A stretch of DNA of 64,000 nucleotides from Oscillospiraceae bacterium (GTDB taxonomy: Bacteria > Bacillota > Clostridia > Oscillospirales > Acutalibacteraceae), in NCBI GenBank assembly GCA_015066385.1, contig SVOJ01000004.1:74037-138036 (forward strand). Direction: 5' to 3'. Positions 48,855 to 61,100 of this stretch are shown here, piece after piece. Numbering within the stretch: the first letter of the stretch is position 1; each line of letters starts with the position of its first letter. The notes beneath the pieces were generated by a model, which worked only from the letters and a program-made list of their open reading frames with translations, had not been told where the DNA came from and did not search any database. A program made the position numbers and the translations under genes.

Positions 48855-49442
48855 TTATAATAACCTTCTCATAATAGCTTGTCCATTTTCACTTGCGACT
48901 TCAGCAAAACCTGCTTTTTTGTAAAGTTGCACAGGACCTTGGAAGTCGAAATCATCTCTGTTTTCGAAAAGTTTAGCATAACCTTCAACAGCCAAATAGC
49001 CTTTTTCTTTAGCATCATTGCAGACTCTTTCAATAAAAGCTGATGCTATTCCCATACCTCTATATTCAGGTGCAACTTCAAAGCAAACAATAGAAATAGT
49101 TTTTCCACAAGTGTTTTCTTTCGCAAAATTAGGGACAAATCCTGAATAGCTTTCAATATCTGCAGCATTACACCAACCGATAGCTGTGTCTCCGTCAAAA
49201 GCTAAATAACCTTGTATTCTGTTTTCGTTAAGCATTTGCACAGCATACTTACGGAGCGTTTTCTTAACACCAAAAATTTTGAACTTCTTAACCATCTTTT
49301 TAATTGTTTCTTCATCCTGATTCGGTGAAGTACAATAACATGGCCCATTAGGATTGCCATCGGTAAATGCACGATTATCAAAAAAATCAAGATAATCCTT
49401 GTTTAATTCTGCAACTAATGGTTTTATTGTGATATATTTCAT
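48855..49442 (-). CDS. GNAT-family N-acetyltransferase
   Basis: 195 residues from ATG 49442, with GGAGG 7 bases upstream; the frame opens at 49463 without support. GNAT motifs: YLAFDGDTAIGWCNAADI (motif C/D), ISIVCFEVAPEYRGMGIASA (motif A with the acetyl-CoA loop YRGMGIA) and GPVQLYKKAGFAEV (motif B). It transfers an acetyl group to an amine; substrate unknown. It is the third gene of the tRNA islet and reads in the same direction as the SatD-like pair, separated by hairpins. Confidence 0.88.
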   Translation of the reverse strand: MKYITIKPLVAELNKDYLDFFDNRAFTDGNPNGPCYCTSPNQDEETIKKMVKKFKIFGVKKTLRKYAVQMLNENRIQGYLAFDGDTAIGWCNAADIESYSGFVPNFAKENTCGKTISIVCFEVAPEYRGMGIASAFIERVCNDAKEKGYLAVEGYAKLFENRDDFDFQGPVQLYKKAGFAEVASENGQAIMRRLL

Positions 49443-49463
49443 CAATAATCCTCCATACAGCAA

Positions 49464-49810
49464 ATTATAAATGTATTAATACTATTTTTATGTTTATTCT
49501 ATTATAACATATGTAGTTGCTTTTTTCAATTAAGACAACCTCTATAATAATCAGTACGCCATATCATCAACCTTTTTATTAGCAGTTTTTAAAGGTTAAA
49601 ATCATAATTAACAGAGAGCAAATTCTGTTATAAAAAGTAAAAATGACATTTTTACTTTATGATTTTCTGTTATGTGAGAATATTAACATAATAACTATCG
49701 CCTTCATTAACAAACATATATTCAAAAATCGAATATTAGCAGAACTGGGTTTTTCATTAGCAGAAAACCGAAAAACCTAGTAAAATCAAGGCTTCTCGGC
49801 TTTTTTTAAT
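49464..49810. other. Non-coding right end of the tRNA islet
   Basis: About 345 AT-rich bases without a supported gene. There is a perfect palindrome AAAGTAAAAAT-GAC-ATTTTTACTTT at 49634-49658, and ATTAGCAG at 49578-49585, 49735-49742 and 49756-49763, matching copies at the left end. Confidence 0.5.
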
Positions 49811-49854
49811 TGGCACCCCCAACAGGAATCGAACCTGTAACTAACCCTTAGGAG
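49787..49854. repeat. Right att-like 68-bp direct repeat
   Basis: Perfect copy of 46853-46920. This copy lies in the intact tRNA-Arg gene and its 3' flank. Distance between equivalent points of the two copies is 2,934 bp. Confidence 0.9.
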
Positions 49855-49885
49855 GGGTTTATTATATCCATTTAACTATGGAGGC
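49811..49885 (-). tRNA. tRNA-Arg (anticodon CCU)
   Basis: 75 bases including encoded CCA. Acceptor arm GCCTCCA / TGGGGGT, anticodon loop CTCCTAA giving anticodon CCT (reads AGG, arginine), T arm ACAGG-TTCGATT-CCTGT, discriminator G, CCA. The 3' 44 bases are duplicated at 46877-46920, so this gene is the target of an integrated element. Confidence 0.92.
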
Positions 49886-49986
49886 GGATCACTGTATACT
49901 ATAGCAGAAATTTATTTGTTTGTCAATTCTTACAAGCACAGGGCGGACGGGGTGGTGTCCGCCCTGCGGAAGGTTACATTGTGTTT

Positions 49987-52026
49987 TTATGATTTTTTGA
50001 GCAACAGAGTGTAAGTTTCACTGCTGAAGTAATCGCCGGCTGTAATACGGATGTAGTAATCACCCGTTCGCAGACGGTAGTATGCGCTTGCCTGCGACTG
50101 ATTCCAGTTGACGGGGAGGTCATTGCGTACCGCGCCCGTGCTGTCGGTCAGCGGTAAGTCTTTTTCATCCATGGGCGTGAACACGTTGCCGTCAGCATCG
50201 GTCAGGGTCACCAACCAACCGAGGCGGTCGAGGTTGATCTGTTCATGGCTGAATGTCAAGCAGATGTCGGAATCGGCAGGGACATGCACAACAAACCAGT
50301 CCGTATCCGTTTCAAGGCCTGTCTGTGTCAGCGAGCCCTTGACGGGTCTGCCGATGACCGCTTCGCTTGCCTTGTCGGCGATGTTGTTCGGCTCGGATTC
50401 AAAGCCCGTGTTGCTTGTGTGGGTGATTTCCACAGTGTACGGCTCGCCCGAGAAATAGCGATTATCGCTGTCAATGCAGACATAATAACGGCCTGCGGCA
50501 ACGCCGAGTTCGGGGGAAATGTTAACAGTATCCATCCAATTGGAAACGAACGAGTGCAGCACTTGTCCGTCTGCATTGAGAACGGAAATATTCCAGCCGT
50601 CGTTGTCTTCTGCAAGGGCGGCATGGCGGAATGTTACCTGCAATGAGCCTGCTTTTGCAAGGTCAACAGCATAGTAGTCAAGGTCAATGCCCTGGGTGCG
50701 ATTGTTCATCATGCCGGTATATTCTTTGCCCGCCTGTACGAGGGTAGCTGTAGCAAAGGTGTCATTACTTTCCTGTTCAAACAGGTTCGCCTGCACGCAA
50801 TCGACCTTCACGGAATAATCCTGCGTGCTGTGCACTCTACCCTTGATACAGATAAAATAAGTTCCTTCGGCAAGACCGACCTTTTCACCCGTGACACTGC
50901 CCTCAGCAATGGCGGCATTGTTGAAACTCAAAGGATTTAAAGCCGCATCATACAGTGTGATCTGCCAGGCAACGGAAATCATATCCATCGCCGCATGCGT
51001 AAAGGTATAATGTGCATAACCGTCAAAGGGCATGCGGAACAGATACCAGTCTTCGTCCGTTTCCGTCGCAGTTTCGTACTTGGCAGATGCTCCTTTCATA
51101 GCACAACCCGCATACAATTCGGTGTAGCGTGCGGGGGTGTCATTGGGTTCGCTTTCGCGGTCATATTCGGCTGTAAATTCAGCAAGAACGGTCACATCAT
51201 CCCTGCTGAATGTGCCGTTTTGTGCAAGGACAAGTCTGTAAGTTCCGGGCTGCACGCCGATGGCAGCAGAGGTGACCGTATCGGTCGCCACATTGGAAGG
51301 CAGGATGTTGAGCCTGCGGTAAGCAGTGGAATTGCTTTTTCCCACAAGGTCATATTCTTCGTAAAGCGTGAGCTTCCAGCCGATGTCACTGAACGGCCCA
51401 TTGGACGGATATCCCAGTGTACAGCGGATATAGCCGCGTTCAGTAACGGTAAGAACATAAACCACACCCTCGCCGTCCGACGGCAGGGAGGTAGTGACCT
51501 GTGCACCGAAACGAAGCGGACGAACAGTGGTTTCGCCCGTATTTTCGGGCTGTATGACATCGGCAACAGGCAAAGAGGTTTGCTGTGTTGCAGGCAGTTG
51601 TGTTGCTTTCTGCACATTCGGCTGTTCCTGTGCAAGGGCGGTTGATTGTGCCTGCAAGGGAAAGGATTGCGGTTTTTGTGTCGGTGCAAAGGTACAGGTT
51701 GTCGGTTCCTGCTCACTTCTGACAGATTGCGGCATAACAGACTGCGTTGTCGGTGTGACGGCAATCACTTTGTCGCTTGCGGGTTCTGCGGGCAGCGTTG
51801 CATCTGCCGTGAACAATTCGGCAGGAGCTTCCGGAACAACGCAAGGTGCCGCCGTGCTTTCTTCGGTTTTCTGCACCTGTGTAACGGTATATGAGCGTGC
51901 GCCGTCATAATCCGACAGCAATTTTGTCTGCATAAAGCGCGGCGAAAACTGCACGGTTAGCAAAACTGCCGTCCATATGCAGACTGTCACACAAAGAATC
52001 TGCCGCAGCATCTGTTTTCGTTTCAC
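49987..52026 (-). CDS. Secreted protein with PPC-type repeats
   Basis: 679 residues from GTG 52026, chosen because AAAGGAG is 8 bases upstream; GTG 52035 overlaps that site. An N-terminal signal-anchor (about 8-27, LCVTVCIWTAVLLTVQFSP) is followed by a Thr/Gln/Pro-rich low-complexity region to about 165, then four pre-peptidase C-terminal (PPC)-like beta domains. These are marked by ESEPNDTPARYTELY, QESNDTFATATLV and ESEPNNIADKASEA openings and GTYFICIKGR or GRYYVCIDSD closings. No catalytic domain. PPC domains help secretion or bind substrates on exported enzymes; an all-PPC protein suggests binding. Confidence 0.8.
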   Translation of the reverse strand: MKRKQMLRQILCVTVCIWTAVLLTVQFSPRFMQTKLLSDYDGARSYTVTQVQKTEESTAAPCVVPEAPAELFTADATLPAEPASDKVIAVTPTTQSVMPQSVRSEQEPTTCTFAPTQKPQSFPLQAQSTALAQEQPNVQKATQLPATQQTSLPVADVIQPENTGETTVRPLRFGAQVTTSLPSDGEGVVYVLTVTERGYIRCTLGYPSNGPFSDIGWKLTLYEEYDLVGKSNSTAYRRLNILPSNVATDTVTSAAIGVQPGTYRLVLAQNGTFSRDDVTVLAEFTAEYDRESEPNDTPARYTELYAGCAMKGASAKYETATETDEDWYLFRMPFDGYAHYTFTHAAMDMISVAWQITLYDAALNPLSFNNAAIAEGSVTGEKVGLAEGTYFICIKGRVHSTQDYSVKVDCVQANLFEQESNDTFATATLVQAGKEYTGMMNNRTQGIDLDYYAVDLAKAGSLQVTFRHAALAEDNDGWNISVLNADGQVLHSFVSNWMDTVNISPELGVAAGRYYVCIDSDNRYFSGEPYTVEITHTSNTGFESEPNNIADKASEAVIGRPVKGSLTQTGLETDTDWFVVHVPADSDICLTFSHEQINLDRLGWLVTLTDADGNVFTPMDEKDLPLTDSTGAVRNDLPVNWNQSQASAYYRLRTGDYYIRITAGDYFSSETYTLLLKKS

Positions 52027-52068
52027 AGCACACACTCCTTTCCTTTTTATGATATAGGGATATCCTTA

Positions 52069-52097
52069 ATTTTAACATATATAAAGGGGGATTGCAA
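52069..52097 (-). promoter_or_regulatory. Promoter of the PPC-repeat gene
   Basis: On the minus strand TTGCAA (52092-52097), 17 bases and TAAAAT (52069-52074), about 43 bases upstream of the GTG start. Confidence 0.75.
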
Positions 52098-52102
52098 GAA
52101 CC

Positions 52103-52148
52103 AAAAAATACAAAAAAAGGATCACAAAAAAATACAAAAAAAGGATCA
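52103..52148. repeat. Short tandem repeat downstream of giant gene
   Basis: Two copies of AAAAAATACAAAAAAAGGATCA (52103-52124 and 52127-52148) separated by CA. It adjoins the terminator of the giant gene. Confidence 0.75.
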
Positions 52149-52154
52149 AAATCG

Positions 52155-52182
52155 CACCGCCGCAGGAAAACCTGCGGCGGTG
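52155..52182 (-). terminator. Terminator hairpin of the giant InlB-repeat gene
   Basis: CACCGCCGCAGG / CCTGCGGCGGTG is a perfect 12-bp stem with a four-base loop, 12 bases past the stop codon. The following T-run is imperfect (CGATTTTGATCC then a long T-run on the minus strand). Confidence 0.75.
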
Positions 52183-52194
52183 TGATGATTGCGC

Positions 52195-55100
52195 TTATCT
52201 GAAGAGATTTCTGAACCATTCAATAATGCGCTCGAAGAATTCGAGGATCTTGGCAAAGATACTCTTTTCGGGTACTTCATCGGTATCGTACTGCTGATCA
52301 TCATCAAATTCGGGTTTGCCGATGACGGGCAGTGCCGAAATTTCAATGTTTTCATGTACGTTATAGATGTAGTAGACACCGTTTGCATCGGGTGCGACAT
52401 TACTGCCGTTTGCGGTCAGGATGTAACCGCCCTGATTCAGATATTCTGCGGTGGTGGGATTGAGCGTGAATGCAAGGGTATCGCCTGCCTTGACACGGAT
52501 GATTTCTGCCATTGCACCTTCGGAGGCAATAACTTTGCCGTTCATAACCAGATCGCAAGCGAACAGATCGAGAACGATCAGATTGTAATTGTCTGCCGAG
52601 TAGAAGAAGTTAATGGTGATGCTGTCTGTCTTCAGGCCGTCCAGCGTGGTAACGGTGAAGGTAACTTCACCCGGCTTGTGCGAGGTGATCATACCGTCCT
52701 GTGTCACGCTTGCAACAGAAGGATCGGAAGATTCCCAAATGACTTGCTTATTGCCTGCATTCGAAGGCTTGATGGAGGTGACAAGTTGATAGGTGGTACC
52801 GACATAAGCCTGCGAACCGGACGTGGTGATGTCAATGGAAACAACCGGAGTATCGGACAGAACAGGAATTTCATGGGTTTCGAACCAATCACATCTTGAG
52901 CAGACACGCTTGAGAACGCCCGTTTCGGTGGTGGTTGCGGGCACATCCACATACCAGCTGCCGATGTCATGGCCGAGTGCGGGAAGTACCTTATATTTCG
53001 AGAGGACCTCGCCGCAGACGGAACAGACACTGTCTGCCGTATTACCGGGTGTGTCGCAGGTGGGTTCCACTGCGGGAATCTGCACCACAGGCATATGGCC
53101 GTTTGCAGGTGCGATTTCGTAATTACATATCGTACATATAAGTGCCTGTGTACAGTCAGCATCCATGCCCGGATTGTGTGCTTCAGCTTTGTACATGGCC
53201 TTAATTGTGGTGTAGCCGTGGATGAAGCTTATGTCTTCAGACCAGCCGAGGAATTCGTAGTGACCGTCTGCATCGGGAGCTCTGTCAGCAAGCACGGGCG
53301 GTGTTGCGGGCAGACCGTAGACGACGCTCTGCAGATCCAGAATGTTGTCATTGTGATCCACAAAGGTGACGGTGTAGGTGTTTCTGGTGTAGTAATAACG
53401 GACCGTTCTGCTACCGTCGGCGGCAATGACAATGGTACGTTTTGCGGGAGAAGTGAAACCTTCTTTGTCGCGGGTAGCAACTTCAACAACTGCACCCGTT
53501 TCGCCGTGGCAGTATTCGGTTTCCATCAGGCTGTCGGGATAGCTGACACAGTCAGTATCCTGATAGTAGTGATAAACCGTGTACGGTGTATCGGTGTTCG
53601 CAGCCCACGAAGCGGTGAGATACAGATTGCCTGCCGTCATGGTTTCGGGAAGTGCCGGTGTCCAACCTGCGAAGGTATAGCCCTGGAAGGATGGTGCTGC
53701 GGGCGGAACAACCGTTTCGCCGAAAGCATAGGTCTGCGATGCCACAGGTGTGCCGCCGTTGGAATCGAAGTGGATGGTGTAATTATTTCTGGTGTAGTAA
53801 TAATCCACCGCCGCACTGCCGTCAGGCAGAATAGTCAGGGTCTCAGCTACGGGAGAGGTAAAGCCGGGATAGGTCTTGACCTGCGGTATGACCGTGCTGA
53901 GGGTCGTACCTGTCAGGGCTTCTTCTTCAAACAGAGTATAGGTGTCAGCACCGATATTCTGCTGATGATGTCTGACCGTGTACGGGGTGTTATTGGAAAC
54001 CGTCCACTGTGCGGTGTAAGTGCGGTCGCCTGTCTGTTCACGGAAGGTGACATAAGACGAGATACCTGCAATGCCTGTACCCTTCCAGCCAAGGAAGCGG
54101 TAACCTGGCTTGACGGGATTGACAAGTGTGACCGTTTCTTCAATGGTGTAAGAAAGCGGATTTGCACCGTTGTCCGAACCGCCGTCCAGATTATAGGTGA
54201 TTGCATAGCGGGTGGGTTCCCAATGTGCGGTATAGGAACGGTCGCCCATGGAACCGACTGCGATTTCAACATTCAGTTCTTTGGTATCACCGTTGCTGCC
54301 CGTCCAACCGACGAAGGTATATCCGTACTTGGTAGGCTGATTGAGCGTAAAGGTTGCGGTTTCAATGTTGTAGGAAACAGGATTGCCCACAGCCGTACCG
54401 CCGCCCAGTGCATAGCCGATAGAATAAGTCAGAGGATTCCACTGTGCAATGCTGACAACGTTGTTTGCGGGCATCTTGTCTGCCACAACGGGGCTCCAGC
54501 CCGTGAACTTATAACCTGCTCTGGACGGATTTTCGGGAGCGGTAACGGGATAATCGTAATAATACTCTCTTATAATATCTTCGTAGCCGACAGCTTGGAA
54601 GGTATAGGTGTAAATATTACGCTCGTAATAGAAGTTGAATACGGTGGACCCATCAGCCGCGACTTTCTTGCTCTGGGCATCGGCTGTCTTGAAGCCTGCA
54701 TAAGCGGGAACGTGCGGTGTTACTTCCATATCGGAGGTAAATGTGCCGACAAAGCTTGCATTTTCATCCTTGGTATACGTCTTTACACCACCATCGGACG
54801 GAATATCCATCAGCCAGTAGTTGACCGTATACTTCGTATCGGTGTTTGCTGTCCAGACAGCTGTGAATACAAGATCGCCCGTGGTATCCTTGTTTGCATT
54901 GACGGTAACATCCTTTTGGATTCCGTCAATGACGGTACCCTTCCAGCCCTCAAAGCTGTAACCGACCTTTTCGGGGTTGTTCAGCGTGAAGCTGTCGAGC
55001 ACGGTATAGGAAGTCGGGTTGGTCTTGCCGTCTGTCAGTTGACCGCCATCCAGATTGTAGGCAATGGCATAATTGTTGATCTGCCAGTTTGCACTCAGGT

Positions 55101-58100
55101 TGATGTCACCTGTTGTGCCTGCGGGGATGGTAATGACATCCGTACCGGTGTAATCACCGCTCCAGCCTGTGAAGGTATAGCCGAGTCTGGTGGGCTGTTT
55201 GATAACCACGGTATCAAGAACGGTATAGGTCGTCTTGTTGTCGGCATGGTTGGTACCTTCATTGAGGGCATAGTTGATGTTATAGGTATTCAGCGTTGCC
55301 GTGGCAGTGAGTGTTACATTGCCGTCGGGCATGACGAACTTATGCGGATTCTTTGTGCTGTCTTCCACCTTATCGGTATCGGACGTCCACTTTGCAAAGG
55401 TGTAGCCGTCTGCAACCGTGGCAAGAATTTCAGTTTCTGCACCGTAATAAACCTGTTTGGTTACGGGGCTGACAGCCGTGATACCGTTGCCGTCAATCGT
55501 AAGATTCAGTTCATACTGATTACGTGCATAATAAATCTTCAGAACCAGTTCGTCTTTATAATCGACGACACCTGTCAGTTTGCTGAGGGTTTCATCCACG
55601 GTGAAGCCCGTCTTTGCATCGGGTGTCAGAACGATTTCCTGATCCGTTTCGGATGCAATGGGATCGGTCTCAGCATCAGGAGTGTTCAGATACTGACCGT
55701 CGGTCGTCATGATGTAGGTTTCGACCTTGTAGTAGTGGGTCTGCACCTGCCATACGGCTTCGAAACTGAGGTTGCCGATCGAACCGCCTGCAAAGGAAAC
55801 GTTCTTTTCAGGTGTGTCACCGTTGGAGCCGATCCAGCCGAGGAAATCATAACCGTTTCTGACGGGATCCTGCAGGATAACGGTTGCATCCTCAATGGTG
55901 TAGGTGGTCGGCATATCGCCCTGCGGTGTACCGTTGTGCAGTTCATAACTGACGGTGTAGACAATGGGCGTCCACTTGGCAGTGTATTCCTTGTCGCCCA
56001 CAGAACCGTTTGCAATGGTCACAACCGTGCTCGGGGTTGTGCCGTTGGAACCGACCCAACCTGCGAAGTCATAACCTTCGCGTGTGGGATTGTTCAGTGT
56101 GAAGGTATCGGTGGTAACGGTATAGGTTGCGGGATTGGTTGCCGTACCGCCGTCAAGATCATAAGCAATGGTGTATTCGATGATACTTGCGTTTGCGGTC
56201 AGTGCCACATCGGCAGTACCGATGGTGATGGTGTAGTCAGGTGCGGCAGAAACGACTGTTCCGTCGGCATTCGTCCAGCCTGCCCATGCATAACCGCTGT
56301 TGACGGTTGCATTGACGGTGAGTTCATAACCGTAACGGTATTCGCCTGCACCGCTGACACTTGCAACACCTTCCATGGTGCCGTCAAGCGAGACATTGTA
56401 AACTTCGCGGTCATAGTAATATTTTACCGTGACAGCACCGTCACCCTTGACGAAAATGCGCTGTGCGGCAGGTGCCTTGAAGCCCGTGTAGGTATTGACA
56501 GCGGGTTCAAAGTACTTGTCGGTTTCAATCTGAACGGTCTTGGTATCGGCAGTGACAAGGGTGTATTCGTTGTCATAGATATTCTGCTGATAATGTTCGA
56601 CCGTGCAATCGTTGAGATTTGCCTGCCAGATTGCAGTGTAGGCACGGTTGCCGACAGAGCCCTTTTCAATCGTTACGGTCTGTTCTGCGTTTGCAAGTGC
56701 TGTACCCGTCCAACCGAGGAAGGTGTAACCGACCTTCTTGGGATTGTTCAGTGTGAAGGTGTCGGTTTCAACGGTGTAGGAATGCTTGTTTTCTGCATCG
56801 AGCGTGCTGTTTTCAAGACCGCTGTAAGAAATGGTATAGGTGATGATCTTGCGATCCACCTTGATTGTTACATTGTCAATGATGGATGCACCGACAAGTG
56901 TAAGCGTTGCAGAACCGTCTGCATGGATCGTCCATGTGTAATCGGTATTGACAACGGCGGTTTTGTCGCCGATGGTAACGGTGATGGTTTCGGGCAATTC
57001 ATAACCTGCCGCCGGTGTGAGAGTTGCGGAATAATCAACATCGACCGTTGCGGTTGTATTGCCGACATAATCGATATTGCTCATTTCGGTTGCGACGGTA
57101 AAGGTACGTGCTGTCCACTGTGCTTCAAAGGTTGCATTGCCGTAGGTGTCTTTTACGGCTTTGCCTGCCGGATAGGTTTCACCGACAACCCAGTAGACAA
57201 GTCCGGAGTCGTTTTCTTCGCAACTGGTTTCGGTGACAAGCCAACCGTCAAAGGCATAGCCGGGACGGACGGGTGTGGGCAGAACCTGCGTTGCATCCGA
57301 AATGGTGTAGGTCAGGAAGGTGGGATCCACCGAGCCGCCGACGGTGTTGAACGAAAGGGTGTATTGTACTTCTGTCCACTGTGCGGTCAGGGTTGCATTA
57401 CCGAAGTTGCCGTTGACAGAGGTACCTGCAGCGAAGTTATCGTTCAGTACCCAGCTGCCGTCTGCGGTTGTGACAAGCCAGCCTTGGAAGTAATAACCGT
57501 TGCGGGTGACAGCGGGCAGTGTGGAAGCGGATTCAATATTGTAGTCAATATTCTCCACTGCCGTGCCGCCGTTTGCATCGAGCGTCAGCGTGTAAGCATC
57601 TGTTGACCAGTGTGCGGTATAGGTGCCGCCGTCCAGAGGCATAGTTTCGGGCAGATCGACCTTGTTGCCCTTTGCATCGTACCAGCCTGCGAAGGTGTAG
57701 CCGGTTCTGGTGGGATCGGCAACCGGTGCAAGATCTTTGTCAAAGTAGTCGGTGACAACCTTGTTTTTCTGATCGTTTGCAAAGTCATAGGTTACGGTGT
57801 ACTGATTGCGTTTGTATTTTGCAATCAGGTGCAGTTCACCTGTGCCGGGAATGATACCGGTGGTAATGCTGTTGGCAGTATCGGGAGTGAATCCTGCAAG
57901 CAGGGTACGGGAATCGTACAGATCATATGCAACATCATATCCCGTAAACTGCTGCGAGCCACTCGGATTGGTAAGAACCGTATCGGGCGTGTTGCTATAA
58001 GAGCCGTCGGTGTTCATGTAATAAACATCAACATACCAATCGTTCTTATTTGCACTCCACATGGAACGAAGAGTGAGATTGCCGACCATGTTGGTGATGG

Positions 58101-61100
58101 TATCATTTTCCAGTGTGGTCTCGGAATCCTGACCATCAAGACGGTAAACCCAACCGGAGAAGGAATAGCCTGCCCAGGTCAGTTCATTCAGCTTGATTGT
58201 GGATTCAACCGTGTAGGTTGTGGGGTTGGTCTTGCCGTCAACCACAAGCGATCCGTTCGGATTGATATAGGTAATGGTGTATGTGTTGATTTCCCACTTT
58301 GCATTGATGGTTACATTTTCAGCGGGAACGGTGGCGGGAATTTCGGCATCCCAACCCTTGAAGGTATAACCGCGTTTGGTCGGATCGGCAGGTTTTGCGA
58401 TCGGCGTGCCGTAGTCTGCGGTGACGGATTCAATTGCAGTGCCGCCATCGGTGTTGAATGTGACGGTGTACTGATTGATATTCCACAAAGCCGTGATGGT
58501 CATGTTTTCAGCGGGCATGGTGGCGGGAACCGGAACATTCCAACCGCCGAATGTGTAACCCGTCTTGGTCGGGTCAGCGGGAGCAGTGATTGCTGTGCCG
58601 AAGTCCTGTGTGATGGGTGCAACTGCCGAACCACCGTCGGTGTTGAAGGTGATGGTATAACTGTTGACCGTCCAGTTTGCGGTGATGGTCATGTTTTCAG
58701 CGGGCATGGTGGCGGGAATTTCAGTATCCCAACCTGCAAAGGTGTAACCTGTTCTGGTCGGATTTGCGGGAGCAACAATTGCCGTGCCGTAATCCTGCGT
58801 CATGGGTGCAATAACGGTATCACCCGTGTTTGCAAAGGTGATGGTATACTGATTGATATTCCATGTACCCGTGATTTCAAGATCACCTGCGGGCATGTGT
58901 GTGGGCGTTTCCTTATCCCAACCCGCAAAGGTGTAACCTTCAACATTCGTAGCGGGTGCTGTATCAACCACTGCACCATAGAAATATGTCTTTTCCGATG
59001 TTGCACCGCCGAAGAGATTGTAAGTCAGTTTGTACTGATTTCGGGTATACTTATAAACCACTTTCGTGCTGCCGTCGGGGTTGACGGTGACGGGCTGTGC
59101 TTCGGGAGAAGTAAAGCCTGTGTAAGCGTTGACAGGCGGTGTGACAGTTCCGTCTGCAACACCGTTTTCATAAACCGTGGTATCGGTTGCGATAAGATCA
59201 TATTCACCGTTGAGGTTCATCTTGTAATGCTCAACCGTATACTTGATATTGCTGTTTGCACTCCACTGTGCGGTGTAGGTGCGGTCGCCTGTTGCATTTT
59301 CCAGTTTGACGGAATCATAGGTGTTTGTACCGTCCGACCAGCCTGCAAAGGTGTAACCGACGCGCGTGGGTGTGTCGAGCGTGATGGTCTCATTCACCGT
59401 ATAATCACGGACGGTCTTTTCGGGATTGCCGTTGTAAATACCGCCGTTGGGATCAATAGTGAGCGTATACTCATTGACACTCCAGTTTGCCGTATAAGAA
59501 CGATTACCGAGCCAGCCTTTTTCAATCGCAACAGTCATCTGCGGTGCAGTACCGTTGGAACCGGTCCAGCCGAGGAAGGTATAACCCGTTCTGGTGGGAT
59601 TGTTGAGGGTAAAGGTTTCGGTATTGACGGTATAGGTGTCGGGATTTGCCGCAGCAACACTGCCGCCGTCAAGATTATAGGAAATGGTGTAGTTGATGAT
59701 TTGTGCATTGGCGGTCAGGGACACATCGGCAGTACCCATTGTGAAGGTGTATTCCTGATCTGCATAGGTGCCGTTTGCATCCGACCAATTCACCCATGCA
59801 TAACCGGGCATGAGTTCTGCCTTGACGGTGACGGATGCACCGAAATAGTAAGTTTCTGCACCGCTGACGGAGGCAATGCCCTCACCGGATGCAAGTGTGA
59901 CGGTGTGCTGATCGCGTTTGTAGTACCCCTTGAGCACAAGTGCTTCACTTTCGAGGTCGGTTGCCGGGATGGTACCGGTCAATACCTTATCACCGACAAT
60001 GGTGAAGCCGGTTTCATCGGGCATTGTGTAGGTAACATCCGTAGCGGTCTGTGCCGTATAGTCATAGTGATACTTCGGTGTTTCGGGATATTCACCGTTG
60101 AGATCCATGAAGTACAGATCCACATAGTAAGTCTGTGTCTTGGGAGTCCATGTAGCCTTATAGGAACGGTTTTCGACGGAGCCTGCGGGGATGGTCACGT
60201 TTTTGACAGCACCGTCAAGATCCGTTCCCGTCCAGCCTGCGAATTCATAGCCGGGCTTAGTGGGATTGTTGAGGGTGATGGAAAGACTGTTGACATTATA
60301 ACCGGTCGGATTGGCAACCGCAACCGTGCCGCCGTCAAGTTCATAAGAGATGGTATAATTCTTGACCTGCCATTTTGCGGTGTAGGTGCGATTATTGACG
60401 GAACCCTTTGCAATGGTGACGGTCTGTTCGGGGGTGTCACCGTTGGAGCCGATCCAGCCGAGGAAGTCATAACCGCGTTTGGTCGGGTTGATGAGGGTGA
60501 AGTCATCCGTGGTGACATTGAACGATTCAACATTGCTTTCGCCCGCTGCAAGTGCACCGCCGTCATAGTTATAAGAGATCGTATATTCGATCAGAGAGGT
60601 GGCGGCTGTCAGGGTGACATCGCCTGCGGGGATGGATTCAATGGTGAAGGTAAGATTTTCGTTGTTTGCAACAAGCGTTTCATCCGAAGATTTCCAGCCT
60701 TCAAACTTGTAGCCTGCGGCAAGCGTTGCAGTAACGGTCAGTTTGTCGCCGTATTCAAGGGGCTTTGTTGCGGTGGCTTCGGACAGACCTGCGGCAGAGG
60801 CATCAATGGTCACGGTGTAGCTGTTTCTGGTGTACTTGTATTCTACAACCGTACTGCCGTCTGCTTTGATGGTGACGGTCTGTGCTTCGGGCGACTTGAA
60901 GCCTTCATAAGACTTGACTGCGGGTGTTACTTCACTTTCGGTTTTGCCGTTGAGATTTTCGGTTTCCTTTGCTGTGAAGGTATCTGCATTCAGATCTTCA
61001 AGCAGGTGAACAACCTTATAAGCGGTGTTTTCATTGGGAATAAACTGTGCGGTCAGGGTCAGGTCTTCTGCGGGCATGGTCGCGATGTCTGCAGGATTCC

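Noticed and set aside
52969-57606. 1,545-codon open frame on the plus strand
   Set aside because: It is antisense to the giant InlB-repeat gene. The repeat composition and codon bias keep the opposite frame open; it has no ribosome site and no recognisable domain.
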